A stretch of 64,000 nucleotides of DNA, from the NCBI RefSeq assembly GCF_004917075.1, contig NZ_SSYB01000004.1:956546-1020545 (forward strand), written 5' to 3'. The translations under genes and the position numbers were made by a program. This document shows, one piece after another, positions 41,783 to 51,628 of the stretch. Below the pieces are notes generated by a model. The model did not search any database. It saw only the letters and a program-made list of their open reading frames with translations, and was not told the origin of the DNA. Position 1 is the stretch's first letter; each line of letters starts with the position of its first letter. This stretch comes from Geomonas edaphica (GTDB taxonomy: Bacteria; Desulfobacterota; Desulfuromonadia; Geobacterales; Geobacteraceae).

Positions 41783-44700
41783 TTATTCGCCGCGATTCAG
41801 CGCGGCCAGCCCTTCCTTCACGCTGTTCTGGTCGAACTTGAAGCGGAACTGGACGAAGGGGCCCTGGGCGGTGTAGTTTGCGGCCGAGAAATCGGCATCG
41901 CGGAAACCGATCAGGTTGTAGCCCAGGCTGAGCCACGCGTTTTGCATGACGTTGCAGCCGACCGACGCGCCCAGGCTGTAATTCGCCTGGCGTGCCTGCC
42001 AGCTGTGCAGCACTGAGCTGCGTATCCCGATGTCCCAGGTGTCGCTCAGGTCATGGCGCCCCTCGATGCCGATAAGATCGGTGTAGCCGCTGAAATCGTC
42101 ATCGTCCAGCTGTTCCAGCACGTACTTCGCGCCGTACTGCAGCGAAAGCTGGTTGTGCTTGTCCGGGCGGAAGTTGGCGTTCAGGTTGTTGATTATCCTT
42201 TTGCCCTGGGTTGAACTCCCGCTGCTCTTGGTGTCCTTGACGGTCAGGTCGAGGCGGTCGAGCACGATCCAACGGGTGACCGGCGGCCGGTACGCCATCC
42301 CCAGCCGCAGATCGGCATCGGTGGTACGCGAGCCGTCAATCCCTTTGGTCTGAAGCACCTGTAGCCTTCCGGTCCAACCCCAGTAGAGCCCCTGCTCGTT
42401 GGTTAGTCCCGAGATGATCCCCCACTTGTCTTCGCTCTCTCCGTCGCGGTACTCAATCCGGTTGGACCAAAGGAGTCTCTTCTCCTGGTAGGTGGCGCCG
42501 AGCGAAACGGCGCTGAAGTCCTCGCCGCCAGAGGCGCTGGGGACCTTTGCATCGAACTGGTATCCGTTGCTCCTGCGGATGGTCTGGTTGCGGTCAAGCC
42601 CGCCGTCCACGGACCACAAGCTGTTCACCTGCCACTTCTGGGCAAGTCCTACGGTCGCAAAGGTCCTCTGGTCGTTTTCTTTGCGGTCGCTGCCGACCGA
42701 GCTTGAGAAGGTTCCACCGCTCCAAGGGGTCGATTTCATCCCGACCCTCGTGGTGTTGGTGTCCGCGGCATCGCCACTGGTGAGTTCCTGCTGGGCGAAG
42801 AGCAGCAGCGACGGTATGACCTGGAAGTCGGCGCCCAACACGGTGCGGGTCGGGTAGTCGGCGTTCTTGTCCTTGCTCAGTAGTGCCTGCTCATGCTCGG
42901 CGCGTAGGGTGAGGCGCTGGTTCAAGGTCTTCCAGCTCCCCCCGACTGTACCCAGCACCGAGGTGGCGTTGTTGCCCCCCGTAAGGGTGTCGTTGGCGTA
43001 GCGCAATCCGGCCTTCCCAGTGAACTCCTTATCGGCGTAACCTGCCTGGGCCTCGATAAAATCCCTGACGCTGTCGCCGACCAGGTTGTACTGGCGGTAG
43101 AGCTGACTTTCCAGGGTGAACCGCTCGCTCAGCCGGTAGCTTCCCTCGGCGCCGAACTTGCGTGTCCCGGACTCGGTCCCCTTCTGCTGCCCTAGGCCGA
43201 ACCCTTCCTGCTGCTCACGGTAGTACGCCTTTCCATCGAGCTTCTGGTCGATGTGGGTGATCTCGGCGAGATAGGCGTTGCCGCTGTCCTTCTCAAGCGG
43301 GGTCTCACGCTTGGATGTGGCGACTTCGGCACGCGCCTTGGTCCCCGGCCCTAGGTTCATGCTGGCGTCGGCGCCGTAGAGGGTGCTGTCCCCGCTTATG
43401 TGCCCCTCGCGGATGTAGCTCCCCCCGATGCGCAGGTTGCCGTCCATGAGTTTTACGCCGGCGCGTCCGCCGTAGGTGAGGGCCTCGCCGCCGGCATCGT
43501 TGACCTCATAGTCAACAACGATGTAGACCGGGTTCAACTGATCGTCCTTGCTGAAGACCGGGCTCTTGAAGAAGATGGTACCCGCTTCGTAATCGATGCT
43601 GTAGTCGACGAAACGGCTCAGAGCGCGGCTTTCAACCACGCGTTCGCTGTGGAAGCGGTCACGGGACTCGATGGTGATCTGCTCGGAGTTGATCATCAGC
43701 CCTTTGCGGCTCAGGCGGTAAAGGCCGGAGGTGCCGTCGCCGCGCAACTCGTCCTTGACGAAGGACTGACCGGTCTCGCTGCCGAATGCAGTGACCTCGA
43801 ATTCCCTGGAGCGGTACTCCGTCTTCACGCCGTTCAGCCTGCGGCTGTAGCGAGAGAGCTCGGTTACCGACAGGCCGGTGTCGAAGTCGCCGAAGACGGC
43901 GCTGAACTGGTCGCGTTCCACTTTCAGGAAGAGTTTCCTTTGGCTGGAGGCGTCGTAGGCCTGGGCCGTGGCGTCACCGTAGAGCGTGTAGAAGGCGTTC
44001 GGGTCGATGTTTTGGAACAGCGAGTTCCCGTTCGGGCCGGTGCTCTTCTTGGCGCTGTCGTAAGACATGGTGAGGAGCCACTCCCCCTTGACGCTCCCCT
44101 TGGCATAGAAGGCGAGGCGCTCGTCGTCGTAGAGGTGTTCGTCCGCTCCGGCATCCTTAAGGTTCTGCATATGGCCGGTGACGGTGTTGTAGCCGACGGT
44201 CCCCTCTGCGAGGCCGACCAGGATCCAGTCGCGCATCTTCGGCTTCACGTAGGTCTCTATGTCCAGCGTCGCTTTGTTGTAGGAGAGCTGGGTGCGATAC
44301 GCGCCGCTTGCGGTGACCGGCTGAAACTTGATCCACCCCTGGGCGTCCACCGAGGCGAGGCCGCTGCCTGCGCTGACCGCAATGGTGCCGGGCTCGATGT
44401 AGGGGCGAAGCTCTCCCCCTTTCAGTGCGAGCTGGGCGTTTGCCGGAACTGGTTTGCCATCCTGGTCCATGAGTTCGATACGCACCATGACCGGGGTTCT
44501 GCCGTCGGCGACGTTGCCGTCCGCTGAGACGAGGCGCAGGGCGGCAATCTCGCCGGTCCTGTTCACTTTAATGCTCTGGTCGAAACGGACCGCGCCGAAG
44601 GTGTCCGTCCCCTTGAGCTGGAGGATATGCTCGCCCTTGTCGCCGAAGTCCAGGCCAATGTAGGTGTAGAGGCTCTTGTCGCTCTCCCTGTCTTTGAGTT

Positions 44701-47700
44701 TGAAGCCTATCTTGTCCGTCGGGATGGTCTGGCCATCGAGCATGAGCACCGGGGTGAGGGCAGAGTTGAGCACGACCTGGACCGCGTTGATCTGCGAGGC
44801 GAGCACGGTGCCGTTGGTGAGGGACAGGATACCTTCCTTCTCGGTGACGTGTAGGTCGTTCGACTTCTCCTGCCCGGCGTCGGCCTTTCCTTTGGCGATC
44901 TTTTCCTCGAACTCGACGCTGGTCTCCTCGTTCGTTTTCGCCGGGGTCGGTGCAACCTGGGGCTGCGGCGCGATATCGGGGCGGTTGATCTCTTCCATGC
45001 TGTCGGAGAGTTCCGCGGTGGCACTGAACGTCTTCATCGCCTTTCCGTCGGCGTCGCAGATCCGGATGGTGACGTTGGTGTTGGAGTTCTCCTCCTTGAC
45101 GTCAGGGTCGAGGAGCGACTGCAGGCGCAGGTCGAATTTGCCGTCCTCCGGGAGCTTGTCGAAGTGGTACACAACTTCTGTGTCGGTGACCTTCGGGTCC
45201 GCGGTTTCGCTCGCGCACAGGCGGGAGGTGCCATTCATGTAGAGGAGGCTCTTCGGGAGCGCGAGGTTCACCGTTACGTTCTTGAGCGCCTGGTCCATGC
45301 CGGCCAGCTTGATACGGTGGTGCACCACTCCTTCGTTGAGGGCTGAGTAGAGCTCGACGTGTTCGGCTTTAAGGGCTGCGGCGGCAGGTGGCGCCTTAGC
45401 TGCCGTAGCTGCCGTAGCTGCCGGACTTGTCGGACTGGTCGGACTGGTCGGACTGGTCGGACTGGTCGGACTGGTGGCAGCGGCCTGGGCTGCCGAAATA
45501 TTAGCCGGAGCAGGCGCTAATGCAGGCGCTAATGCAGGCGCTAATGCAGGCGCTAATGCAGGCGCTAATGCAGGCGCTAATGCAGGCGCTAATGCAGGCG
45601 CTAATGCAGGCGCTAATGCAGGCGCTAATGCAGGCGCTAATGCAGGCGCTAATGCGGGCGCGGATGCGGGTGCGGATGCGGGTGCGGATGCGGATGCGGA
45701 TGCGGATGCGGGTGCAGCCGCGGATGCCACCGCCGGTGCGTGTGCGGGCTTGCTTCCGGCCAAGGGCTGCTTCTTCACGCCGCTTCTGTCTTTCACCATG
45801 GTCACCCGACTTGTCTGCACCTGTCGGGAGAGCGACACCTTCACCTCCACGCGACGGTTCTGCGCGCGCCCAGCTTCGCTCCTGTTGCTCGCTACCGGTT
45901 CCTTATCGCCCTGGCCGGTAAGATAAAGCGCCTCGGGCGGAAGGTGCAGCGCGGCGGTCAGGTAACGCCCGACGTTCTTCGCACGGGCGAAGGAGAGGGC
46001 GGTGTTGTCGGCATAGACGGTGCGGCTGCGCGGGGAGATGCGCACCTGGTCTGTGTGCCCGGTCACGTCGATCCGGTCGATATTGTATTGCTTGAGGAGG
46101 TCGGCCAGCGAAGCAAGCTGCTTGCGGTCCTCTTCGTTCAGCTCGGCGCCGAAGGTCGGGAAATGCGGGCGCAGCACCATCGGCGGAAGCGAAACGCGGC
46201 TTTCTTCGCGCACCAGAGATAGGACGTTGTCTGCCTCAGGGGCGGCGACACCTTTCGCGTCCGGGGTGTCGAAGGTGAGGGTCGCCCTCGTCTGCAGGGC
46301 ACCTTGCGCTGCGCCGTCGATGCCTGCCTTGAAACGGAGTTCTTTGACCCAGGCCGCGTCGGCAGCACCGAGATCGAAAATGAGACGGTTCCCGGTGCTC
46401 TCAGGGTCGAGGTACGGGAGGCCGCCCAGGCTGCTGCTTCCCTTGCGGTAGCTCACTCCCTGCGGCAGGGTAACGGTGAGGTGCAGCCTCTGGAGGGGCA
46501 CGCCGGCAGCCTGCATCGGTATCCGGTACTCGATTACTTCACCGCTTTGGGCGCTGATCATCTCCATGGCAACTTCGCCTTGGTATCTCGGGTCTTCCAA
46601 TGGCGGCGCTGCTGCGGTGGGCCCGGTGGATGCCGTGGATGTGGTAGGTGCAGTGGATGCCGTGGGCGCGCTTGTCGCAGACGTGGTAACTGCGGGCGCG
46701 GTAGCTGGGGCGGCCACGGTGGTTTTCGCGGCGGTTACGGCCGGCACTGCGTCTGCGGTGGCGCCCTTGTCGCCCAGCCGGGAGAGGTAGAAGTCGGTGC
46801 GCCACATGGTGCCGCCTTGCAACTCGGCAAACTGCGAGTAGGCGCGCCCGGCGAACCGGCTGTTCTTCTCGCACTGCTGCACCTGGTAACCCTCGGGGAG
46901 GGAGTCGATGTCGAGCTGCACTACGTGCGTGCCCGAGGCCACTCCCTCGAAGTGGAACATGCCGCGCTTGTCACTCACCACGAAGGTGCCGTCCTCAAGG
47001 TAGATCCCGACTCCTTCCATCCCCTTCTTGTTGTCCTCGAAGTTCTCGCTGCACGCACCCACGAAGACGCGCCCCATGATGATGTTGCGGCTCTGCATGA
47101 ACGGCTCCTGCACCGTTACGGAAGCGGTGGCCGGTGTTGCGCTGACGGCGGGTGTGCTCGTGGCCGAAGCGGTGTTCACCGCGGTGCCGGGGCTCGCGCT
47201 TGTCCCGACCACGACGACATAACGCAGAAGTGCAGTGATTTTCGGAGCGAGGTCCCCGATCCTGAAGGTCAGCGTGCTGCCGTCGGCGGAGATCGCGGGA
47301 TCTGCTACGGCGGAGCCGTTCAGACGGACGGATCCTTTTTGGTAGCGGAACCCGGCGGGGAGCTTGTCGGTGATCACGATGTTGAAGACGGTGCCGACCG
47401 AATCGGTGTTCTGCACCGCGACGTCGTAGCTTAGGTACTCGCCGGTTGAAACGATGCTCTTGCCGGCACTCTTCTTAAGCCAGAGGGTGCCGATCTTCGG
47501 ATCGATCGGGAGGTCGACACGGATCGCGGGACCTGCTGGTACTACGAAGACCTCACCGCGCGAACCGGGCTCCAGGATCTTGTACGGGGCCCCTGAGAGG
47601 GTTTGCAGCTTCGCGGTGTCGACGCTTGAGGGGGCGGTATAGCGGTCCGGCGTCGTCACCTTGAGGATGTAGTTACCCGGAGCAACGTACGGGAAGCGGT

Positions 47701-48697
47701 ACCCCCCCGGGCTGAATGCGTAGGTTCTTCCCTCGCTGTCGTGGGCGATACCGCCGGATACGACTTTATTCGGGAAGAGGTTGCTGGCGACACCGTTGTC
47801 GCCCAGGACCTTGGCGCCAAGCCCGGTGCTTGCGTCGATGAGTTCTACGGTGACACCGTCGACGGGTCGTCCGGTCACTGAATCGAAGACGATACCGAAG
47901 GGGTCGACGATGGCGGCGGCTGCGGAGCTGTCACTGCCGTCCACCTTGTCGACATACCGCGCCCTTATGTCGGAGGCCTCGGTCACGCTGAGAACGCCGT
48001 TGCCGGTGACGCCCGTCTGGGACGTGGTCTGGATGTAGCCGACGAAGATGCCGGTATCAGGACCGGTTTCCGTGAGCAGCAGGTTCTCGCTGTCGCCGGT
48101 AGCAGGATCGGTAATCGTCACCTTCACACTTTCGGCGCTTTCCCTATCCAGGTTCTGGTCCGGATCGGTGATCCTGACGAAGAGGGGTTCGCCGGCGTGG
48201 AATGCGTCGGAAGCCGATAGTTGCACCGGCGTGGAGAGGTCGATGGCGCTCTCGGTTCCAGAGGTGACCGGTGCGGCGAGCTTGGCGAGCGTGCCGGTCG
48301 CGTCGTAGAAGGAGGTGGCAGGGACGGTGACGCTGCTCGCGCCGGTCACGCCCGGCGAGTACTTGAGAAACTCCGCGGTCGAGCTGGTGCGCGCCATCAC
48401 CGTCACCGTTACCTGGGTTGCGACTTCCGGAAGCTGGCTGCAACTGAAGGTGGCGCGGTTCACGATCCGGTCGCCGTTCACGGCGGCCATGCCCTCCCTT
48501 CCCCCGAACAGCAGGAGAAGGGAGAGGATGAGAAGTGTCAGCGAGGCAGGGATGTGGCGCCGCTTCGGACGCAACTCGAGCGCAGCCCGCGGTGCAGACG
48601 CACCGCGGCCAGGCCGGCGACCACTGGTACCGGCAAGTTCCCCGGCTCGAAGGCCGGAGAGACTGCTCAAGATGTTGCAGATCCGTTTCATCATCAC
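41783..48697 (-). CDS. giant DUF11/OmpA/beta-barrel surface protein
   Basis: A 2304-residue protein. A hydrophobic export segment (SLTLLILSLLLLFG) lies unusually far in, near residue 52, behind a basic 50-residue leader. Next are DUF11-type domains (about 395-510), an Sdr/carboxypeptidase-regulatory-like segment (about 540-610) and an OmpA C-terminal peptidoglycan-binding domain (about 845-965, VTGHTDQ, RRVEVKV). A low-complexity Ala-Pro-Ala-Leu tract follows (about 990-1070). The C-terminal third (about 1500-2304) has alternating strands and ends QFRFKF near the C terminus, which fits an outer-membrane beta barrel. It may anchor the neighbouring DUF11 proteins or export them. The start is a GTG, with ATG codons right behind it. 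Confidence 0.8.
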   Translation of the reverse strand: MMMKRICNILSSLSGLRAGELAGTSGRRPGRGASAPRAALELRPKRRHIPASLTLLILSLLLLFGGREGMAAVNGDRIVNRATFSCSQLPEVATQVTVTVMARTSSTAEFLKYSPGVTGASSVTVPATSFYDATGTLAKLAAPVTSGTESAIDLSTPVQLSASDAFHAGEPLFVRITDPDQNLDRESAESVKVTITDPATGDSENLLLTETGPDTGIFVGYIQTTSQTGVTGNGVLSVTEASDIRARYVDKVDGSDSSAAAAIVDPFGIVFDSVTGRPVDGVTVELIDASTGLGAKVLGDNGVASNLFPNKVVSGGIAHDSEGRTYAFSPGGYRFPYVAPGNYILKVTTPDRYTAPSSVDTAKLQTLSGAPYKILEPGSRGEVFVVPAGPAIRVDLPIDPKIGTLWLKKSAGKSIVSTGEYLSYDVAVQNTDSVGTVFNIVITDKLPAGFRYQKGSVRLNGSAVADPAISADGSTLTFRIGDLAPKITALLRYVVVVGTSASPGTAVNTASATSTPAVSATPATASVTVQEPFMQSRNIIMGRVFVGACSENFEDNKKGMEGVGIYLEDGTFVVSDKRGMFHFEGVASGTHVVQLDIDSLPEGYQVQQCEKNSRFAGRAYSQFAELQGGTMWRTDFYLSRLGDKGATADAVPAVTAAKTTVAAPATAPAVTTSATSAPTASTAPTTSTASTGPTAAAPPLEDPRYQGEVAMEMISAQSGEVIEYRIPMQAAGVPLQRLHLTVTLPQGVSYRKGSSSLGGLPYLDPESTGNRLIFDLGAADAAWVKELRFKAGIDGAAQGALQTRATLTFDTPDAKGVAAPEADNVLSLVREESRVSLPPMVLRPHFPTFGAELNEEDRKQLASLADLLKQYNIDRIDVTGHTDQVRISPRSRTVYADNTALSFARAKNVGRYLTAALHLPPEALYLTGQGDKEPVASNRSEAGRAQNRRVEVKVSLSRQVQTSRVTMVKDRSGVKKQPLAGSKPAHAPAVASAAAPASASASASAPASAPASAPALAPALAPALAPALAPALAPALAPALAPALAPALAPALAPALAPALAPAPANISAAQAAATSPTSPTSPTSPTSPTSPAATAATAAKAPPAAAALKAEHVELYSALNEGVVHHRIKLAGMDQALKNVTVNLALPKSLLYMNGTSRLCASETADPKVTDTEVVYHFDKLPEDGKFDLRLQSLLDPDVKEENSNTNVTIRICDADGKAMKTFSATAELSDSMEEINRPDIAPQPQVAPTPAKTNEETSVEFEEKIAKGKADAGQEKSNDLHVTEKEGILSLTNGTVLASQINAVQVVLNSALTPVLMLDGQTIPTDKIGFKLKDRESDKSLYTYIGLDFGDKGEHILQLKGTDTFGAVRFDQSIKVNRTGEIAALRLVSADGNVADGRTPVMVRIELMDQDGKPVPANAQLALKGGELRPYIEPGTIAVSAGSGLASVDAQGWIKFQPVTASGAYRTQLSYNKATLDIETYVKPKMRDWILVGLAEGTVGYNTVTGHMQNLKDAGADEHLYDDERLAFYAKGSVKGEWLLTMSYDSAKKSTGPNGNSLFQNIDPNAFYTLYGDATAQAYDASSQRKLFLKVERDQFSAVFGDFDTGLSVTELSRYSRRLNGVKTEYRSREFEVTAFGSETGQSFVKDELRGDGTSGLYRLSRKGLMINSEQITIESRDRFHSERVVESRALSRFVDYSIDYEAGTIFFKSPVFSKDDQLNPVYIVVDYEVNDAGGEALTYGGRAGVKLMDGNLRIGGSYIREGHISGDSTLYGADASMNLGPGTKARAEVATSKRETPLEKDSGNAYLAEITHIDQKLDGKAYYREQQEGFGLGQQKGTESGTRKFGAEGSYRLSERFTLESQLYRQYNLVGDSVRDFIEAQAGYADKEFTGKAGLRYANDTLTGGNNATSVLGTVGGSWKTLNQRLTLRAEHEQALLSKDKNADYPTRTVLGADFQVIPSLLLFAQQELTSGDAADTNTTRVGMKSTPWSGGTFSSSVGSDRKENDQRTFATVGLAQKWQVNSLWSVDGGLDRNQTIRRSNGYQFDAKVPSASGGEDFSAVSLGATYQEKRLLWSNRIEYRDGESEDKWGIISGLTNEQGLYWGWTGRLQVLQTKGIDGSRTTDADLRLGMAYRPPVTRWIVLDRLDLTVKDTKSSGSSTQGKRIINNLNANFRPDKHNQLSLQYGAKYVLEQLDDDDFSGYTDLIGIEGRHDLSDTWDIGIRSSVLHSWQARQANYSLGASVGCNVMQNAWLSLGYNLIGFRDADFSAANYTAQGPFVQFRFKFDQNSVKEGLAALNRGE
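45422..45475 (-). repeat. 9-bp tandem repeat inside the giant gene
   Basis: Five perfect CGGACTGGT units (45431-45475) and one variant (45422-45430). They encode Thr-Ser-Pro repeats and keep frame. Confidence 0.85.
45510..45653 (-). repeat. 12-bp tandem repeat, twelve perfect units, inside the giant gene
   Basis: Twelve identical copies of GCAGGCGCTAAT run from 45510 to 45653 and encode Ala-Pro-Ala-Leu. Degenerate relatives (GCGGGTGCGGAT) continue to about 45720. The unit is a multiple of three, so changes in number lengthen or shorten a linker between the OmpA domain and the following part without a frameshift. Confidence 0.95.
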
Positions 48698-48713
48698 GCT
48701 GCCGTTATGCTCC

Positions 48714-49970
48714 TTACTTGATCTTCACGCGGTAAGCCACGGCGACCCCTTTGCCGATCGGGATGGTCCCGGCGGTGGTGGCGTTGGCGCCATCTCCGAC
48801 GTTGACGATCAGGTTCGGGGAGTTGCCGGCTACGTAGCTCGCCTGGTTGGCGCCAATGGCACCGGCGGCGATCGTGGAGGCAGCGGCGTTGGTGTCGATG
48901 TAGAAGATCGAACGGGAACCGGTGTAGGCCGGCAACGGGTCGGTTACGTAGGCGGTCGGGATGTGGTCCGAGACGGCGCACGTGGTGAGGTCGAAGGTGC
49001 TGGACCCACTGTTGGATACCTCGATGACGTACTCGATCACGTCGTCCGGTTTCCCGGTGACCCCGCCGGTGAAGTAGGGAAGCGAACCCGCGCCGGTGTT
49101 CCCCTCGATGGAGGAGTTGTAGTGCGGGGTGCCGCTGCCGGTGACCGGCGACGTCACGTTCCTGGAGTACTTCTGGAAGGTGATGGTCGGCGGCGTGGAG
49201 GTCCACTTGTTCGCCGGCGCGGTGGTGGCGGAATTGGTCGGGAAGTTGGTCGCGGTGACCTCCGCCTTCACCGTGGTGGTGATGTCGAGGCCGAGTGTGG
49301 CGATGGTGCCGGGCTTCGCCGTGAGGGTGACCTCCTGGCGCTCCCCGACCTGCACGCCGGCGCCGAGGACATCGGTCGAGGCGATCGCCTGGGTGTTGGC
49401 CCAGTTGATGGTGAAGGTGTTGTTGGCCGAGTTGTACTGGGTCGACGTCACCTTCGGGGTGTAGGTGTGGTTATTCACCGTGAAGACGATGATGTCGTTC
49501 ACTGCGATGCCGTTCACCTCGGCGTCGGCGGTGATGGCACCCCCGATCGGGGCTGGGACCACGATGGAGGTGGTGGTGCCGGTGCCGGCGGTGATGGTTG
49601 CGCCGAGCTTGATGTTGGCTCCGCCGGTAACGGTTGCACCGGTGGTGTTGCTTGCAGCTGCCACGGACGGGGTGACGGTGTAGTCGGCCGGGCCGTTCGC
49701 GGACGAGGTCACGGTTACCGTGTTCGAGATCGCGGGGGTGTCGGGGCCCTGGTAGGCGCCGCTGCCGCTAGTGATGGTGACGTTGGGGAGCGACGGCACC
49801 AGGTCGACCTTAACCGTGACCGAACTCTCGGCGGTGAGCCCCCCGTTATAGGAAAGGACCGCCTTGTTCACGATGGCGGTATTGGCGGCAGTGCTGGCGA
49901 ACGCAGCGTGGGCGCACAGCACCGCCGTAGCTGCCAGCACAGGCGCCAGCAGCGATTTAACAGCTCGCAT
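48714..49970 (-). CDS. secreted DUF11-type surface protein
   Basis: A 418-residue exported protein (signal peptide ending AHAAFAST). It begins NTAIVNKAVLSYNGGLT, the usual entry strand of DUF11-type proteins, carries beta-rich Thr/Val/Ala repeats, and has ISNTVTVTSSANGPADYTV and VIEYVIEVSNSGSSTF segments. The chain ends in VAVAYRVKIK. AGGAGGTAGATAG precedes the ATG. It is 16 bp before the giant gene, so the two are surely co-transcribed. Likely a surface polymer or matrix subunit; no enzyme motif is seen. Confidence 0.8.
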   Translation of the reverse strand: MRAVKSLLAPVLAATAVLCAHAAFASTAANTAIVNKAVLSYNGGLTAESSVTVKVDLVPSLPNVTITSGSGAYQGPDTPAISNTVTVTSSANGPADYTVTPSVAAASNTTGATVTGGANIKLGATITAGTGTTTSIVVPAPIGGAITADAEVNGIAVNDIIVFTVNNHTYTPKVTSTQYNSANNTFTINWANTQAIASTDVLGAGVQVGERQEVTLTAKPGTIATLGLDITTTVKAEVTATNFPTNSATTAPANKWTSTPPTITFQKYSRNVTSPVTGSGTPHYNSSIEGNTGAGSLPYFTGGVTGKPDDVIEYVIEVSNSGSSTFDLTTCAVSDHIPTAYVTDPLPAYTGSRSIFYIDTNAAASTIAAGAIGANQASYVAGNSPNLIVNVGDGANATTAGTIPIGKGVAVAYRVKIK

Positions 49971-50029
49971 CTATCTACCTCCTAGGCGGGGCTCTCCGGT
50001 CCGTTGCCGGTCCGGAGAGCCCGACGGGC

Positions 50030-51460
50030 TTAGTCCACCTGCACGCGGTACTTAATGGTGTAGGTGCTGTTCCATTTGTACGGGGTGACGCAGAGTGCCT
50101 GGGTGTTCTTGCCGCTGTCGTTGCAAGAGGGCACGGTACCGCCTGCGTTCTCGCTGGAGCCTTGACCGAGGTAGAAGTGGAGTGCGGAGCCGGCAGATAC
50201 GCCAGTTGCGCTGCCGAAACCGACACTAGGATTCGGGCTTGCCGGCTGGCTGTCGCCGGCGGTGTCCATCTTGACGTCGACCGTTTTGGAACTATCGGAT
50301 ACCTGGGCGAAGAAGCCGGTCGTATCGTTGGCTGTGCCGGAACCGTAGTTGTCTTGGAAGGTGACGAGCTTCGTGTAAGTGGGGACATTGTCGGAGACTG
50401 CAGTGGATATGGCCTGTCCGCCGCCGTTTGTTACCGTGATCAAGTATTCGAGTACGTCGCGGGGGTCGCTGCTTGCCGTAGCGGTGTACTCCGCCTGATT
50501 CTTGGTCAGGTTTTTCACCTGCTTCAGGATCTGGAGCTTGGTCGCGAGGAAGTAGCCGGCGCGGCAGTAGTTCTTCGGGGAGTTGCTGCTGCTGCCAATG
50601 TAAGTGGTGTAAGTGTTAGAGCTGTCGGTGGCGGTGAGCTGGTAGTCCACTGTGGCGTCGGTATCCTTCGCGCTGGGGACGGCGGTCACATCAATCCTGA
50701 CGATTGCCGCTTCGCCCATCACGGAGCCGATAACCGGCTGAGTGGTCCCGAAAGCCGGTGCGGTATTGCCGTTGCCGATGCCGATGCCGCTCGCGTTGGG
50801 GAACATCTTGAGCTTAACTGCGTCGCGGGCTTCCAGCACCGTGGTGCTTGCAGCATGGCCGAGTGTTACGGTGTCGACCAGGTAGGCGGTCTTGGAGGAG
50901 CTGTAATCAACGACTACGATGTCGCCTGGAGTGAAACCTCCGTCAGCTTCACTCTTGAGGGAGCCACCCGGGAAGAGCAGGGTGTCGGAGCCCGAGATGC
51001 CGACTACGATGGCGCTGTTCAGCATGAGGGAGCTAGCTGCACCCTGGGGAGACCCGTCAGCTTTGAGTACGGTGTAAGTCGCGCTGCTGCTGCTTGCGTC
51101 GTTCGCAGTACTGGTGAAGGAGAGCTGATAGGTGTCCTGGCCGTTGGCGGTAGCGGTCAGAGCGTAGTAGGCGCTGAAGGTCTCGTTGGAGGCGTAGTTG
51201 CCGGTTACGAGACAGCTGAAGCCTGGCATGGTGGCGCTGCTCGGCGCGGTGGTGACGTTAAGCCCTGCCTTGACAAGGTTGACGGTGACCGTGGTGGAAG
51301 ACGCTGCGTTGAAGGTGTGAGCGCTGCTGACGTCCTTGTAGTCGACGGTTACTACGTTGAGAATTGTTGTGCCGGCGGTGGTGCTGGCCACTGCCGTGGC
51401 TGGAACGGCGGCCGCCGCCATGGCGCTAAGCGCCAGGACGGCAAAAAGATTACGTTTCAT
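50030..51460 (-). CDS. secreted DUF11-type surface protein
   Basis: A 476-residue exported protein (signal peptide ending TAVAST). It starts GTTILNVVTVDYKD like its neighbour, and its length and layout (N-terminal strand-rich part, then VLEYLITVTNGGGQAIS near 345, then a C-terminal YTIKYRVQVD) suggest it is a paralogue of the 418-residue protein. AAAAAAGGAGACCAA precedes the ATG. The 59-bp gap to the next gene holds no terminator. A Ser/Thr-rich composition fits an extracellular place. Confidence 0.8.
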   Translation of the reverse strand: MKRNLFAVLALSAMAAAAVPATAVASTTAGTTILNVVTVDYKDVSSAHTFNAASSTTVTVNLVKAGLNVTTAPSSATMPGFSCLVTGNYASNETFSAYYALTATANGQDTYQLSFTSTANDASSSSATYTVLKADGSPQGAASSLMLNSAIVVGISGSDTLLFPGGSLKSEADGGFTPGDIVVVDYSSSKTAYLVDTVTLGHAASTTVLEARDAVKLKMFPNASGIGIGNGNTAPAFGTTQPVIGSVMGEAAIVRIDVTAVPSAKDTDATVDYQLTATDSSNTYTTYIGSSSNSPKNYCRAGYFLATKLQILKQVKNLTKNQAEYTATASSDPRDVLEYLITVTNGGGQAISTAVSDNVPTYTKLVTFQDNYGSGTANDTTGFFAQVSDSSKTVDVKMDTAGDSQPASPNPSVGFGSATGVSAGSALHFYLGQGSSENAGGTVPSCNDSGKNTQALCVTPYKWNSTYTIKYRVQVD

Positions 51461-51628
51461 TTGGTCTCCTTTTTTACTGCATCATTTCAATAAAAAATAA
51501 AAGTACTGCTGGCACTGCTTTGCTTGTTTCTACTGCACATGTGGTTTTCGCTTCAGTTTTGTGTCATAAGCCTCCTGTTTCGATAACTTGATGTATTTGT
51601 CTGCAGTGTGTCATATACGCTTTGATAA

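Noticed and set aside
45510-45653. Tandem array considered as a CRISPR
   Set aside because: Units are 12 bp, directly adjoining and without spacers, and lie in frame inside a gene.
45474-45926. Plus-strand frames made of Gly-Ala-Asn-Ala or Met-Gln-Ala-Leu repeats
   Set aside because: They are translations of the 12-bp array in other frames; the minus-strand frame belongs to the giant gene with domains on both sides.
48315-49985. Long plus-strand frame opposite the DUF11 genes
   Set aside because: Its Gly/Arg/Asp-rich translation mirrors the Thr/Val-rich genes on the other strand, and it has no ribosome site or motif.
50162-51493. Plus-strand frame opposite the 476-residue surface protein
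   Set aside because: Shadow of the real gene, which has a signal peptide and an ideal ribosome site.
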